DNA of 64,000 bases from positions 114,930,293 through 114,994,292 of the forward strand of contig NC_064819.1 of assembly GCF_024166365.1 (NCBI RefSeq), given 5' to 3'. A program made the translations under genes and the position numbers. Every line of letters begins with the position of its first letter. The stretch's first letter is position 1. Below the pieces are notes generated by a model. The model had not been told where the DNA came from and searched no databases. It saw only the letters and a list, made by a program, of their open reading frames with translations. This stretch comes from Elephas maximus indicus. Its lineage: Eukaryota; Chordata; Mammalia; Proboscidea; Elephantidae. Positions 47,130 through 58,930 of this stretch are shown here, piece by piece.

Positions 47130-47815
47130 TTATTGGTACTGCTTTGTAAGTGATATTTCATTTTTTCTTGAACTGCTTTCAGAATTCTTTGTCTTTGGCT
47201 TGGGAAGTTTGATTATGATATGTCTTGGTGATTTTTTGGGGGGTGGGTTTTGTTCTATATGGGGCTTGTTAGCTTCTTGGATGGTATCCTTCTCATCTTG
47301 TGTGATATTTGAGAAGTTTTCAGCCAATATATCTTCAAAAATTCTTTCTGTATTTTTATTTTTTTCCTCTTCTGGAATCCCTATTACATGTAAATTGTTA
47401 TTCTTGGTGGTATCCCAAATAACCTTTATGCTTTCTTCATTTTTCTTCATTCTTTTTTTCTGATTGTTTCTCAAACAATTTAGTATCAAGGGATTTGTCC
47501 TCTACTTCGCTGATTCTTTCTTCTATTGACTCAATTCTACTTTCGTATCTTTCCATTGAGTTATCTATTTCTGATATTTTGTTGTTAATCTTCTGAATTT
47601 CTAGTTGCTTTTGTATGGTTCCTAATTGGCTATTAAGTCTGTCATTTTGTTCTTGTATTGTTTTCCTGAATTCTTCTAGGTTTTTTTCTGAGTTTTCCTT
47701 GATCTCTTTGAAGAGCCAAACATAGTCTTTTGAATTCTTTCTCAGGTAATTTGGTTGTTGTTTCTTCCTCAGGAAGGTTTTCTTTCCCTTTATTTTGCTC
47801 ACTTGTTTGAGTCAT
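47130..47815 (-). pseudogene. LINE-1 ORF1 remnant
   Basis: Two overlapping frames (47802-47437 and 47489-47130) together cover a coiled-coil segment rich in Glu/Lys/Ile (NDRLNSQLGTIQKQLEIQ) and the start of the RNA-binding region (NLHVIGIPEEE). A methionine-rich start at 47815 lies in a different frame from the first long stretch, so at least two frameshifts exist. ORF1p is the nucleic-acid chaperone of LINE-1. Confidence 0.85.
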
Positions 47816-47851
47816 CATATCCTGTTTTTTTCATTTGATCTATTATTGTCT

Positions 47852-48064
47852 AAGAAGCCCTGGTAGTGTAGTGGTTAAGCCCTTGGTTGCTAACTGACAG
47901 GTCAGTGGTTTGAACACACCAACAGCTTCATGGGAGAAAGATGTGCAGTCTGTTTCCCTAAAGATTTACTGCTTTGGAAAGCCTAAGGAGCAGCTCTACT
48001 CTGTCCTGTAGGGTCACTATGAGTCAGAATTTACTTGATGGCAATGGTTTGGTTTCTGGGTTTG
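47852..48064 (+). repeat. AfroSINE in LINE-1 with target duplication
   Basis: Flanked by ATTATTGTCT at 47842-47851 and 48065-48074. Sits just 5' of ORF1 on the LINE-1 strand. Confidence 0.9.
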
Positions 48065-48169
48065 ATTATTGTCTGCTGTCTCTGAGGCATTAAGGTGTTA
48101 TTTTATTTATTTATGTATTTATTGGTTGATTGTTTTGTCCTGATTTCTTGTTTTGATTTGATATATCAG

Positions 48170-49200
48170 GGTGGGCGGGGTGAGTGTGCCCCACTGATTG
48201 CTCATCAGTGGCATAGGTGCACTCACCACCTATCTCTGGGTGGGTGGGGAAGTGGTGTGTAGGGCGACTGCACGTCAACATTCACTGAACATGTGGGGTG
48301 ACTGGTGGCAGGCTGAGTGGACATAGTCTACCATTTGTTGTCAGTCCAGGGACATGGGAGTGTGCTATGGCACCCACCAGGTCATGGGGCAGTGGGAAGG
48401 GTAGGTGTGGCTAACAGGTAGTGGCATGGGCACTCTTACTGCCACTCACCTGGTAGGTGGGTTGGTGGATGGGGGATGTGGTAGACAACCAGAAGGGTGA
48501 GCATGCTCACTGTTGCTTACCAGATGGGTGGGGTGACAGGAAAGGATGTGTAATGGGCAACTGGTGATGTGTATGTGCTTTCTGCTACTCCCCAGGGGCA
48601 GAACAGGGAGCACATGGGTGTGGCAGGGTGGGAGATTAGGGGTGTGGGAGCACTCACTGTCACTCACTGGGTGGACAGGGTGGCAGGAAGGGGTGTGTGG
48701 TGGGTGGTCAGGGACACAGAAGTGCATCCTGCCTCTTGCTGCGTAGACAGGCCATGGGCATGGGTGTGTGGCTGGCAACTGGGGGCATGGGAGAGCTCAC
48801 TGCCACTCACCAAGTGGGAAGTGTGGCAGGTAACCGGCAGAAGGGGAGTGCTGTCTTCCACTTGCTGGTAGGTGGTGTGGCAGGCAGTGGGTATGGCAGA
48901 TGACTGGGAGTGTTGGACACTCACTGCCAGTCATTGGGTGGGTAGGGTGATAGGCGGAGGCATGTGATGGATGACTGGAGGTACAGGAGGGATTACTGCT
49001 GCTTGCTGGATGAGCAGGGTGGTGGAGTGTTGCAGAGAATGGGGTTGAGGGGAGGGAGGACTCATACCATGGTCCATGGATGGGCAGGGAAGCAGAGGTG
49101 GAGGAGAGTCATACTGCTAATCATCAGGAAGACAGAGGGAGGAAGAGCATGCTCCTCTGGTCACCAAGTATAGGTGCCTGGTCCTGATCAAATGTGAGGA
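48170..49200. repeat. GC-rich ~72-bp tandem array in the LINE-1 5' UTR
   Basis: Degenerate units each containing an ACTGCCACTCACTGGGTGGG-like motif begin near 48438, 48509, 48581, 48656, 48728, 48799, 48854, 48923 and 48995, with weaker copies at about 49060 and 49113. Spacing is mostly 69-75 bp, one short unit of 55. Overlapping frames of 60-110 codons on both strands here are by-products of the repeat and high GC. Confidence 0.75.
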
Positions 49201-49441
49201 GCAGTGGAGGGCTGCCCAGAGTCCCGTCACGTGGTAGACTTCCTGCTGACACTCTATGAATCTGTCACTCAGTGTGTACCACCCACACTAATGGTCAGGG
49301 ACAACTGCTGGTAAGCAAGCCTGTCTTTGAATTCTGGCTCCCTCCCTGCTCTGTGGACACCTCAGGCTCTGTGGATGTCTTAGGCTGAGTTCTTTAGAGA
49401 AGCAAAACCAGTGCTTCTCTAGAGTGAAGTGTATATATATA

Positions 49442-49568
49442 TGGATGCTAATTGAAAGGTAAGCAGTTCGAATCCACCAAGTGCTCTTTGGAAACCCTAT
49501 GGGCAGTTCTACTCTGCCCTATGGGGTCAATATGAGTCCGAATCGACTCAATGGCAACAGATTTTATT
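49442..49568 (+). repeat. AfroSINE, 5' truncated
   Basis: GATGCTAATTGAAAGGTAAGCAGTTCGAATCCACC to CGACTCAATGGCAACAG; third layer of a nest (SINE in LTR-like repeat in LINE-1). Confidence 0.85.
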
Positions 49569-49573
49569 TGTAT

Positions 49574-49608
49574 ATATAGAGAGAGAGAAAGAGAGAGAGA
49601 GAGAGATT
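49574..49608. repeat. GA-rich microsatellite
   Basis: TATATAGAGAGAGAGAAAGAGAGAGAGAGAGAG. Confidence 0.85.
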
Positions 49609-50399
49609 TATATCAAGGAAATGACTCACACAGCTGTAGAAGTTGGAAAGTCCCAAGTCTGTGGGTCAGGCGTCAGGCTGGAGGCTTCTCCTGATTCACG
49701 TAGCTGCAGGGACTGAGGAACCCAAGATCAGCAGGTCAGATAGCAGGCTGCTGGTTCAAGTTTCAGAAACCGGAGGCAAGATGATAAGTCAAATGCAGGA
49801 TCTAGAGCAGAACAAAAGTTAGTGAGCTTTGCCACAAAGTCCACATGTATTGGAGGCAGGCCACACCTCCAAGGAAACTCTCTTTCAACTGATTGGCCAC
49901 TCATAGCAGATCTGATTATGGAGGTGATTACATTATATCAGATCTCATCATGGAGGTGACTGCATCATTACATAACTGCCAAACTACATCATAACTTCCA
50001 AACCACTGAGAATCACGTCCCAGCCAAGTTGACACACAACCTTAACCATCACACCCTCCTTCCTTCTTTTCCGTGCATAGATCTGGCTCAGATTCTGCTC
50101 ACCTTGCCTCACTCTGGGTATGTCTACATGGTTTCTCACTCTGAATCCCTGCTGGCTTTGCTTCAGATGGTCACGGCATGCTGAAGAAGCTGGCAGGGCA
50201 TCTCAGCTCCACATCGCTATGATTCTCTGTTTTCATTCAGTTTCCAGTCACTGTTCAATCTAATTCTTTATCCTTCCATTTGATGCTCAGGATTCCAGGA
50301 CTGTCATCTGTATCTGTTTCATTTGGTTTCTCAAGTCTTTGTTGCAATGGGGTGGCATGATGTGTCTGATTAAGCCACCATCTTGGGCCATCTCCTGTG

Positions 50400-51715
50400 A
50401 AAGATTTTTAATTTATTTGTTATATTATTTAGTTTTTAAAATTCTTCATATATTCTGGATAGCATATGTACACTTACGAATATTTTCTTTTGTTCTGTGG
50501 GCTGCCTTTATATTTTTCTTAACAGTATTTTTCAAGAGTATTTCTTTTCTAAATTTAGAGTTTAGGATATGTGTTTTTGTGACCTATCACTGGTTTTTTT
50601 GGGGGGGGGAGGGGTTATCATGGGAGTAGGAGCTGAACAGATGAGGGAAGTGCCCAACCTCTCATCTACATTCATTCAGAATTTAGCCTCTGCCAACAGG
50701 TAGCTAGAGGCAGTGTAAAAAATGTGAACATCCTGCCCATCTCAGGAAGCTACTGCCATAGCCTCAAACTGGAGGATGGGGTGAGAGGGAGCTCTGTGTT
50801 CTTGACTGCAACCACCTGGAGTGGAGTTTCCATCATGCAGAGCTGGGAGAAGGGAGGGTGAGAGCTGGTCTGATTCAAATGCAACAGAGTTTTATGTGTC
50901 TTTCCTGGTTTTAGTAGATTTTCTTGAATGTCTCTTCATTTGCTACACACTCTTAGGATCATTTCCAGAGGCTTTAAATAGTTGTAGTTTTGTTTTTAAT
51001 TTTCCCTAGTTTCACTAGGGAGCAGGTCTGCAGAGCTCCTCACATTACCATTCCAGAAATGGACCTCCCTAATATCATTCTTAATTTTCTTTTGCTGAAT
51101 GTAATATGTTGTTTTATTTTTCTGTTTGCTTTTAAGATTTTCTGTGTATCACAGATTTTCAACAATTTGATTATTACATGCCTTTATATGTGTTCTTCTC
51201 GATGCTTATTTTTTCTTCTACTTTTGTATTATAGTTTGATCAAATTTGAAAAATTATTTGCCATTATGTGTTCAAATATGTTTTTCTGGCATCCTCCCTC
51301 TTTCCTTTCTTTTTGAGGCTCCAATTGTGCATATGTTAGGCAGCTGATTTTGCACCACAGGTTATTGAGGCTCTTTTTTTTTTTTATCTTTTCCAGTCTC
51401 TTTTCTCTCTGTGCTTCATCTTGGATTTCTATTTTTTAATTCAGTTTCTCTGATCTTTTCTTCTCAAGGTCTTACTTGCTATTAATTCCATCTGTATCTT
51501 TCATCTCTAGTCCATTTGATTCTTTCTGTGCCCTTAATTTCTTTCCTCAACATGTTCATGTTTTCATTTACATCCTTGAGCATATACAGCATATTTTATA
51601 ACAGCTGTTTTAATGTCATTTGCTACTAATTCTGTCACTGTTGTTTTCTGACCATTACTCTGTCATGGCCAGAAATGGAAGTTTCCAAATATGAAGTAAA
51701 AAAAAAAAAAAAAAA
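50400..51715 (-). mobile_element. Older LINE-1 fragments
   Basis: TTTTAAAATTCTTCATATATTCTGGATAGC (3' region) and, further right, CCATTATGTGTTCAAATATG and GAGGCTCCAATTGTGCATATG (ORF1 antisense). A 21-A run ends it near 51715. Rearranged and diverged. Confidence 0.5.
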
Positions 51716-52703
51716 ATTGATACAAAGATTTGGGTACTAACAGTTCTTATTGCTATTGGGTGTTATTGCTCCTAGAGTCTCTTAGTGGAGCACTGAGCAT
51801 GAGAATACACACACACACGCACAACCACACAATTGTATCTCCACCTCTCTATACTGAAAACCATGAGCTCTACTAATACCTCCAATTCTAGATCAACTGC
51901 GCAGAGTTCAATTTTCTCTCTTTCCATATTTGAAAGTCCCCTTTGCGACAGTGAAAAATTTGGCTCCCACTATCTTTAAAATCTTATTTGATCAATTCCC
52001 TTGTAGGTAATCAATCTTTCGTTGCTGCCACTACTCCCTCCTACACATGGGTGTTCTCCTCTCCCCACTTGGGCTACAGGACTCTATCCCAGACCATTCC
52101 CCCATATACAAGACTTCTGCACTCTGGTTAGGCTCTAACACCTTCTATCAGGCTGTGCCCTTGTCCCACTTTCCCACAAACAAGTTCTTCCTCCTCTCCC
52201 TGTTCTGGCTCCCCACCCACTGTGTAAATATTTTTCCCATTCCATTTGGACTCCAAAACCTATGTCAACCCTCGTTGTGGGTGTACATTTTCCATTCACA
52301 CTGTAATACCAAATGCTGGCATGCCTCCATCCATTTTCCTTACACCACTTGGGCTTAATCCCTTCTCACCAGGCTGCCATCATATGTAGATGCCTTCCTA
52401 ACCCTGCTCAGGTTTTGACTCCCCATTTCAGCCAAGGTTCTGCCTCATATTAATGTCATTATTACCCTACTTAAGCTCTGTCACTCTTTGCCAGGCCACT
52501 TCTTTGTGTGGGCCACCTCCTCACCTTGTACTAATTCTGATATCTCACTCTGTGTTAAACTTCTACATGGATGTCCTTCTCACCTTACTGTAGTTCTAAC
52601 ATCTTATATCTCCACTCTTGGATTTCACTTCACGCTGGGCTCTGATTGACCTTGCTGGGTAAATCTCCATTCCTTCCATCTTGTGGATGCCCTTCTTACC
52701 TTG
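51716..52703. other. Intergenic C/T-rich sequence
   Basis: Pyrimidine-rich with repeated phrases such as CTTCCT.AC..TG.TC and CTCACCTTG.....CTAA; looks like a decayed transposon but not assignable. The 103-codon + frame at 52047-52358 has no motif. Confidence 0.35.
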
Positions 52704-53224
52704 TGTTATGGCCTAAATTGTGTCTCCCCAAAAATGTGTGTCAACTTGGTTAGTCCATGATTCCCACTATTGTGTGATTGTCCATCATTTTGTCATCTGA
52801 TGTGATTTCCCTGTGTTGTAAACCCTACCTCTGTGATGTTAATGAGGTGGGATTAACGGCAGCTGTTTTAATGAGGCAGGACTCAATCTACAAGATTAAG
52901 TTGTGTCTTAAGTCAATCTCTTGTGAGATATAAAAAAGAGAAGTGAGCAGAGAGACGTGGAGACCTCGCACCACCATGAAACAAGAGCCAGGAGAAAAGT
53001 GCATTCTTTGGACCCAGGGTCCCTACTCTGAGAAATTCTTTGACTGGGGAAGATTGATATCAAGGACCTTCCCCCAGAGGAAACAGGGACAGAAAGCTTT
53101 CCCCTGGAGCTAGCATCCTGAATTTAGACTTCTAGCCTCCTAGAATGTGAGATTATAAATTTCTCTTTGTTAAAGACATCTGCTTGTGGTATTTCTGTTA
53201 TAGCAGCACTAGATAACTAAGACA
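52704..53224 (+). repeat. MaLR (MLT1-like) solo LTR with target duplication
   Basis: TGTTATGGCCTAAATTGTGTC to ACTAGATAACTAAGACA; flanks CCTTG (52699-52703) and CTTTG (53225-53229) differ by one base. Internal GATTATAAATTTCTC poly(A)-like region. Confidence 0.82.
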
Positions 53225-53324
53225 CTTTGCTTGGCCTCCAGTAACTGTCTCTGGGTCACTGGGACTACATCCCTTCCCCACTGCATATGGATTTAGGAAT
53301 ACATTTTCAGGAACTGAAACGAAA

Positions 53325-53415
53325 GACAGGGAAGAAGAAAAAGAGGAAGAAGAAGAAAGAAGAAATGGAGGAATAAAAGAGAGAATAAGAACAAAAAGAA
53401 AAAGAAGAGGTTTTG
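53325..53415. repeat. Purine-rich low-complexity tract
   Basis: About 90 bp of GAA/AGA/AAG repeats with only a few pyrimidines on the + strand. Confidence 0.85.
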
Positions 53416-54680
53416 AAGATTTTTGAGAACTGATTTATGGTGCAATTTATGGTCAAATTAAAAGAAATGTTCCATGAGAGCTTGAAAAGTATGTCCAATC
53501 TGTAGCTGTTAACTAAAAAGTTCTACATATTTTTATTGTTTCAGATTTCAACATTATGTTGTTCAAATATTTGCAATTTTTGCTTATTTTATGTATATCT
53601 GATTAATCATTTACTAAGAAATGTCTTTATCTGTAACTATGATGATAGATTTGAGTTTCCTCTTTTGTGGTGGTTTTGCATTGTGACAGCTTGGCTAGGC
53701 TGAACTATATTTTTTCAGAATTTCCTTCCCTGTAGACTTCCAGTTAGAGTAGACCAAGAGACACTGATACATGAGATTTAGAGAGTTGAAATGAAACAAC
53801 AGCCACAATATTTTCTATACTAGGTAGGTTAGGAAAGTCACTTTCGTAGCTCTTGCCCATTGTCGTTTGCTGCTCTTTTTATGGCTGATTGATATTACAT
53901 TGTATAAATATACCCCATTTTATCAATTTTAATGGCCAAATAAGATACCACTGTTTCGCTGTATATGCCTTTGTATTTTTAACTGAAAAATGGATTGTAA
54001 GTTTAGATTCTTTTTTTTAAGTGTTTGTTTTCTTTAAGGTTAGAATTAGTCAAGAATAACTCAGAATTTATGAATCATTTTATGATTCCCTGAATGAAGC
54101 CTATGTTCAAGATTGATTATTGATAATTAGCCAGCTTTGAATGGGAAGATAAGAGGATACTTTTCTTATTTTCTTTTGATATTTATACATTCTTCTGAAT
54201 TTTCTGATTAGTTTATAATCAGAAAAAAAAATAGACTTTCATAACACTTTAAGAGCTGGCTTTTATCCTGTTCATAAAATTATATATGCATGCCATTGTA
54301 AACAAAACAAATCACGTGTTATAAAGAAGAAAATAAATCAACCATGAACACTTCTCCCTATTATTTTAATGTATTTTTACATAGAAAAGATCTTAATATA
54401 TTATATTTTACTCCATTTCAGTTTGTTTGTACTCTCTTAAAATTATACTTTCCTATTATGCAATTAAGTTGTTTATAACTTTATGTCCAAGAACCAAGCA
54501 CATTCATACTGAAACTATGAAAAAGTAGTATAACAATAATTGATGGATCATGATAAAATGAGTAGGTTACAGTACTGGGCCCAATATATACACTAGGGGT
54601 AAAGGGAAGCATTGAAAACGGAAGTTTTTCATATGAGTGGAGAAAAACCTGCCAATTTATTGAAAAGGATACCACTCTTT
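53416..54680. other. Intergenic, 3' of DEFB113
   Basis: AT-rich sequence without recognised genes. A segment at 53680-53870 looks like a diverged dispersed repeat but I cannot name it. Confidence 0.35.
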
Positions 54681-54799
54681 TCTTTATTTCCCTTATCCTA
54701 ATCCAACATTTAGAACTCATTAGCCATGGCATAGTTGTGTAATATAGAAGGCAAGAGGTCACTCCTTTGAAAACAGATTGATAGAAAGAAAATAAAAAG

Positions 54800-54811
54800 T
54801 TTATTTTTATT
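54800..54811 (-). promoter_or_regulatory. DEFB113: Overlapping poly(A) signals at the DEFB113 stop
   Basis: Two AATAAA hexamers on the minus strand, one overlapping the TAA stop (54811-54806) and one immediately after it (54805-54800). A further AATAAA at 54688-54683 would allow a more usual 3' UTR. Which is used cannot be told from sequence. Confidence 0.45.
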
Positions 54812-55039
54812 AGGAATATTTCATGGATGTAGTGTTATGTGGTAAATCAGCCAAGTTTTTATCTGCATAAGCTGCTGTAGTCATGACTGGCTTTTGATAT
54901 TCTCGTATCACACAGCAGGGTTCAACATTGCAGTAATTATATACATATTCCCAGGTGTTGCACTCAGTCTTACAAACACCATTAACAAGGTAACATTCTC
55001 TTTTTCTCTCTTCAATTTCTCTTCTTTTTTTTTCTGAAA
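54810..55039 (-). CDS. DEFB113: DEFB113 exon 2: beta-defensin core domain with long C-terminal tail
   Basis: Acceptor TTTTCCTAG ends at 55040; the split codon G|TT gives Val20 and the frame ends at TAA 54812-54810. A charged propiece (residues 21-34, rich in Lys, Arg and Glu) precedes the core C35-x6-C42-x3-C46-x9-C56-x4-C61-C62. The four-residue C4-C5 spacing and the aromatic WEYVYNYC segment are hallmarks I associate with DEFB113. After Cys62 a 33-residue tail continues (REYQKPVM, then an Ala/Asp/Asn-rich stretch) and contains the N-glycosylation sequon N88-T-T90. The tail seems about a dozen residues longer than the human protein as I recall it. The codon run for Lys23-Lys24 sits in a nine-A tract, a possible sequencing-error site, but the frame is open as given. 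Confidence 0.88.
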
Positions 55040-55081
55040 CTAGGAAAAAGTAGCTGTGATGAGGGATCCAGGCTTAATCCA

Positions 55082-55456
<375 letters not shown>

Positions 55457-55961
55457 AAAAGATGCTTAAAATACAGTTAAATCATTTTGTTTTTGAAATC
55501 ATTACCAGCCATCTGTATTGAGAAGTTTGGATTTTTTCACCTCTAATTTGGTATAATACAAATATTTATTTGTCCATTTTCCACTCCATCCCCACCAATT
55601 ATTGGACCAGTTATAGAAAGCTAAATTTTGAAACAGTTACAATATCAGTGCATCAAATGGCATTTAAAAAAGAAGACAGTAGGAAACAGCTAAGGGGTCA
55701 TTTTGTCATCAACAAACAAAATGAATGGCCTTAATTCTACATCTGAGGTAAATGTTTCCCCCATTATCTTCTCAACTATCCCCCATTTCTTCTTTCGTGA
55801 AAAAATATTAAGAGTGAATTGTCTTATAACAAGTTCCTGTGGAATCTCCAGTTGTTATTAGGTTCTGTGGAGTCTCCTAACATTAATTAATCTTTCCTCA
55901 TTGTAAAATGTTTATAAAAACATTTTACCTTTCCCATCTTTCCCAGATTAACAAATATTAC

Positions 55962-56019
55962 CTGATGGACCACAAGACACAGTAATGAGAAATGTCAGGA
56001 AAATATAAATTATCTTCAT
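55962..56019 (-). CDS. DEFB113: DEFB113 exon 1: signal peptide
   Basis: ATG at 56019-56017 opens 19 codons plus one base before a GTAATA donor. The peptide begins MKII, has a Leu/Ile/Phe core and ends VSCGPS, matching DEFB113 leader sequences. Coding length 58 nt and phase 1 as in the neighbours. Confidence 0.87.
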
Positions 56020-56110
56020 TGCTGATGTAATTCCTTGAGTCAACTCTGAACAAAACTCAAAAAGTCTGAGAGTTGTGTTATTCTTTGGCAAAAGAAAGAT
56101 GAACTCTTAT

Positions 56111-56117
56111 TTTTATA
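56111..56117 (-). promoter_or_regulatory. DEFB113: TATA box of DEFB113
   Basis: TATAAAA on the minus strand about 95 bp upstream of the ATG, in the context GGCTATAAAAATAAG. Confidence 0.6.
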
Positions 56118-56119
56118 GC

Positions 56120-56831
56120 CTTCTTTGGGTGATTATTTTGATTAATGCCACCTGTCAAGGTTGAGCACATATTTAATTAAGTATTGTGAAACATTAGCAA
56201 GTATAATAGAGGACTTAGCTCTGTTATGACTTTAATGAGTTGAACACGAACTCAGTTTCAATTGTGCAAGCAAACAATAGGCTAAAGACTTCTTGGTTCT
56301 ACTTATTAAAAACATATAATCAGCATCATCCAACATTATCGGTCACGTACCTTTGTTTTTTTTCAAGTCTTAAAATATACCATTTTATTGCTTAGATGGT
56401 TTGATTCAGAACACCTTTTCTTTTCATACTGAATTTGGAAGTACAATTGAACACAAAGAACAAAAGTACCAAAACCAAACTTGTGATTCTCTGTTTATGT
56501 GGCACGTATCTTTGTTTTTAATATTTCTTAAGCTGTGTTCTAAACACATTATTATTAAGTTGTTTAATCCTCATAATAATGTCCAGTGTTAAAGTCTAAA
56601 AAGATGTGTTTTTACAACTTCTTAGTGATTCATGTTTTTTCTCCCTCTGTTATTGAGTAAAATCAAATTATAAGGGTACTCTACAACCTGAGCAAGTTTT
56701 AAAAGGAGTAATCTAGTGCTCTTGTTACATCTGTGCTTAATTCCTCACCCACCAGGTGCCTATATATTTATAGCCAAACCATGGAAAAACAATTTTTCAA
56801 TATCCAGTCTATATAAAACCAAAGCTAAACC
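56120..56831. other. Upstream region of DEFB113
   Basis: AT-rich, no recognised repeat or coding sequence. Likely to contain promoter-proximal elements that cannot be defined here. Confidence 0.35.
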
Positions 56832-57022
56832 CCTTGCTGTTGAGTTGATTTCGACTCATAGTGACCCTATAGAACAGAGTAGACTTGCCCTTTGTTTATA
56901 AGGCTTAAATTTTTAAGGAAGCAGACTGCCACATCTTTCTCCTGCAGGGCTGCTGGTGGGTTCAAACAGCCGACCTTTCAGTTTGCAGCCCAGAACTTAA
57001 CCACTGCATCACCAGGGCTCCT
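56832..57022 (-). repeat. AfroSINE, full length
   Basis: CCTTGCTGTTGAGTTGATTTCGACTC to GCATCACCAGGGCTCC. Confidence 0.9.
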
Positions 57023-57938
57023 TTCACTCTGTATAAAATACTAAAAAGGACCCTTCAACTGCAAAGTCTTTGAGATGTAACTTCTTACAGAAGAGGGGCT
57101 GATTAGGCTGTAGGGATGTTAGGATAAGATGTGCCTACCAAAGGGAGCTTTTCTGGGCCAGGGTCCTGTGTTCTAAATTACAGCACTACATGAATGTTAA
57201 GAATGGCAGTAAAGGACATGATGCTGAGAAAAGAGGTGATCAAAAGAATATATCAAATGCAATACTATTTTCTTACATAAGTTGCCATTCAAAAACTTAA
57301 CACTTCCTATCCTTGCTCTGAATAAAACTCTGGTTAATTAGTCTAGCACTGGGCCTTGGCTCTCAGATCCCAGAATTACAGATTAAAACACTATGATTAC
57401 TTTGCATTGCAAAACCATGATGCCAGTTCCTTTTTTTGGTCTGCCTTGCCAGTCCCCATGAATCATTTATACCCACGAAACATTAAATATTGCAATTTAC
57501 TGATGACCACAAAAATTTAAGATTGAGGAATAAGAATCCATTATGGGACTTATTCTGTATAACAGTGTCAGATTGATTGACATTTCAAAAAATTTTCATA
57601 CTGTAAATAATTATAGAACATTTCTCTTACGAATGAGGACAATGAAGGCTAAAATACTAAGAAAAAAAAAAGACTGCATACATGTCAATGGCTGAATCTG
57701 GACTGGAATTCAGATCATCTGCCACAGTTTCTACTCCGTTCCACTCTAAAAAAAATTTTATGTAAGATCCAAAAATTATTGAGGGCGCATATATTTACAG
57801 GCCGTAAATCCAAATGGCTCAGCCTCGCAGTCATGTCTGATTTTGTCACATCTTGAAAATGCCTAATACATGCTTAATATATGTAAGACAATATTCTTGC
57901 ACTTTTCGTATAGGAGTAGATTTAAACCTCATGAAAGT
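57023..57938. other. Intergenic, no feature recognised
   Basis: No genes; a MIR-like stretch near 57600-57730 (GAATGAGGACAATGAAGGCTAAAATAC) is possible. Confidence 0.35.
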
Positions 57939-58151
57939 GCTGATATACATCAGTTGCCATCAAGTCGACTCCAACTCATGGTGACCCAGTGTGTGTCAGA
58001 TTAGAACTGTGTCAACATATGGTTTCCAATAGCTGATTTTTCAGAACTAGATCACCAGGCCTTTCTTTTGAGGTTCCTCTGGGTGGACTCAAATCTCCAA
58101 CCTTTTGGTTTACAGCCAAGTGTGTTAACTGTTTAAGCCACCCAGGGATTC
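57939..58151 (-). repeat. AfroSINE, GTGTGTCAGA variant
   Basis: CAGTTGCCATCAAGTCGACTCC to CACCCAGGGATTCC. Flanked by CATGAAAGT at 57930-57938 and 58152-58160. Confidence 0.86.
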
Positions 58152-58161
58152 CCATGAAAGT

Positions 58162-58772
58162 CTTGTTGTTGTTAGGTGCCAGTGAGTCGGGCCTGACTCA
58201 TAATGAGCCTATGTACAACAGAACGAAACACTACCCAGTCCTGTGCCATCCTCACAATTGTTATGCTTAAACCCACTGTTGCAGCCACTGTGTCAATCCA
58301 TCTCATTGAGGGTCTTCATTTTTTTCACTGACCCTCTGTGTTACCAAGCATGATGTCCTTCTCCAGGGACTGATCTCTCCTGACAAGATGTCCAAAGTAT
58401 GTGAGACGTAGTCTCATCATCCTTGCTTCTAAGGGCATTCTGGTTGTACTTCTTCCAGGACAGATTTGTTCATTCTTTTCTCACTCCATGGTATATTCAA
58501 TATTCTTCTCCAGCATCACAATTTAAAGGTGTCGATTCTTTTTCGGTTTCCTTATTCATCGTCCAGCTTCTACATGCGTGGGAGGCGATTGAAAACACCA
58601 TGGCTTGGGTCAGGCGCACCTTAGTCTTCAATGTGACATCTTGGCTTTTCAACACTTTAAAGAGGTCTTTTGCAGCAGATTTGTCCAATGCAATGAGTCT
58701 TTTGATTTCTTCACTGCTTCTTCCATGGGTGTTGATTGTGGATCCAAGTAAAATGAAATCCTTGACAAGCCC
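58162..58772 (-). mobile_element. RTE LINE 3' fragment
   Basis: CTTGTTGTTGTTAGGTGCCAGTGAGTCGG at its 3' end; continues to AAAATGAAATCCTTGACAA. On the minus strand the frame 58688-58497 reads RTE phrases (AAKDLFKVLKSQDVTLKT). Confidence 0.88.
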
Positions 58773-58789
58773 TAGGAGGTAAGTATAAT

Positions 58790-58930
58790 GTTTAGCCCCA
58801 TTTTACATACGAAGAAATTGAAAAATATTGAATTAAGTGACTTGCCCAAGGAAAAATAGCCTGGTGGTAAGTGGTGAAACCAAATTAAACAGTCTATTTT
58901 CAGAGCCCCAGGCTCTTAATCATGATTATT
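58790..58930 (+). repeat. MIR element
   Basis: CCCATTTTACATACGAAGAAATTG, AAGTGACTTGCCCAAGG, GGTGGTAAGTGG and CCCCAGGCTCTTAA in MIR order. Confidence 0.8.

Larger units (their letters stand above)
49385..50057 (+). repeat. Dispersed LTR-like repeat inserted in the LINE-1 5' UTR
   Basis: GGCTGAGTTCTTTAGAGAAGC to CAGCCAAGTTGACACACAACCTTAACCATCACACC. The LINE-1 leader resumes on both sides. Its right end is shared with 12450-12660. Class not certain. Confidence 0.6.
45005..50396 (-). mobile_element. LINE-1 with 5' UTR, ORF1 and first half of ORF2
   Basis: Read on the minus strand, it starts near 50396 with GGAGATGGCCCAAGATGGTGG, the classic LINE-1 5' end, continues through a long GC-rich 5' UTR, a broken ORF1 (47.8-47.1 kb) and ORF2 endonuclease (46.2-45.9 kb), and stops in the RT region at about 45030 (ATGAAGCCAGCATAATCCTGAAACC). 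Interrupted by an LTR-like repeat at 49385-50057 and an AfroSINE at 47852. The RT C-terminal half is absent. Confidence 0.85.

Noticed and set aside
48446-48924. Several overlapping 66-110 codon frames on both strands
   Set aside because: By-products of the GC-rich tandem array in the LINE-1 5' UTR.
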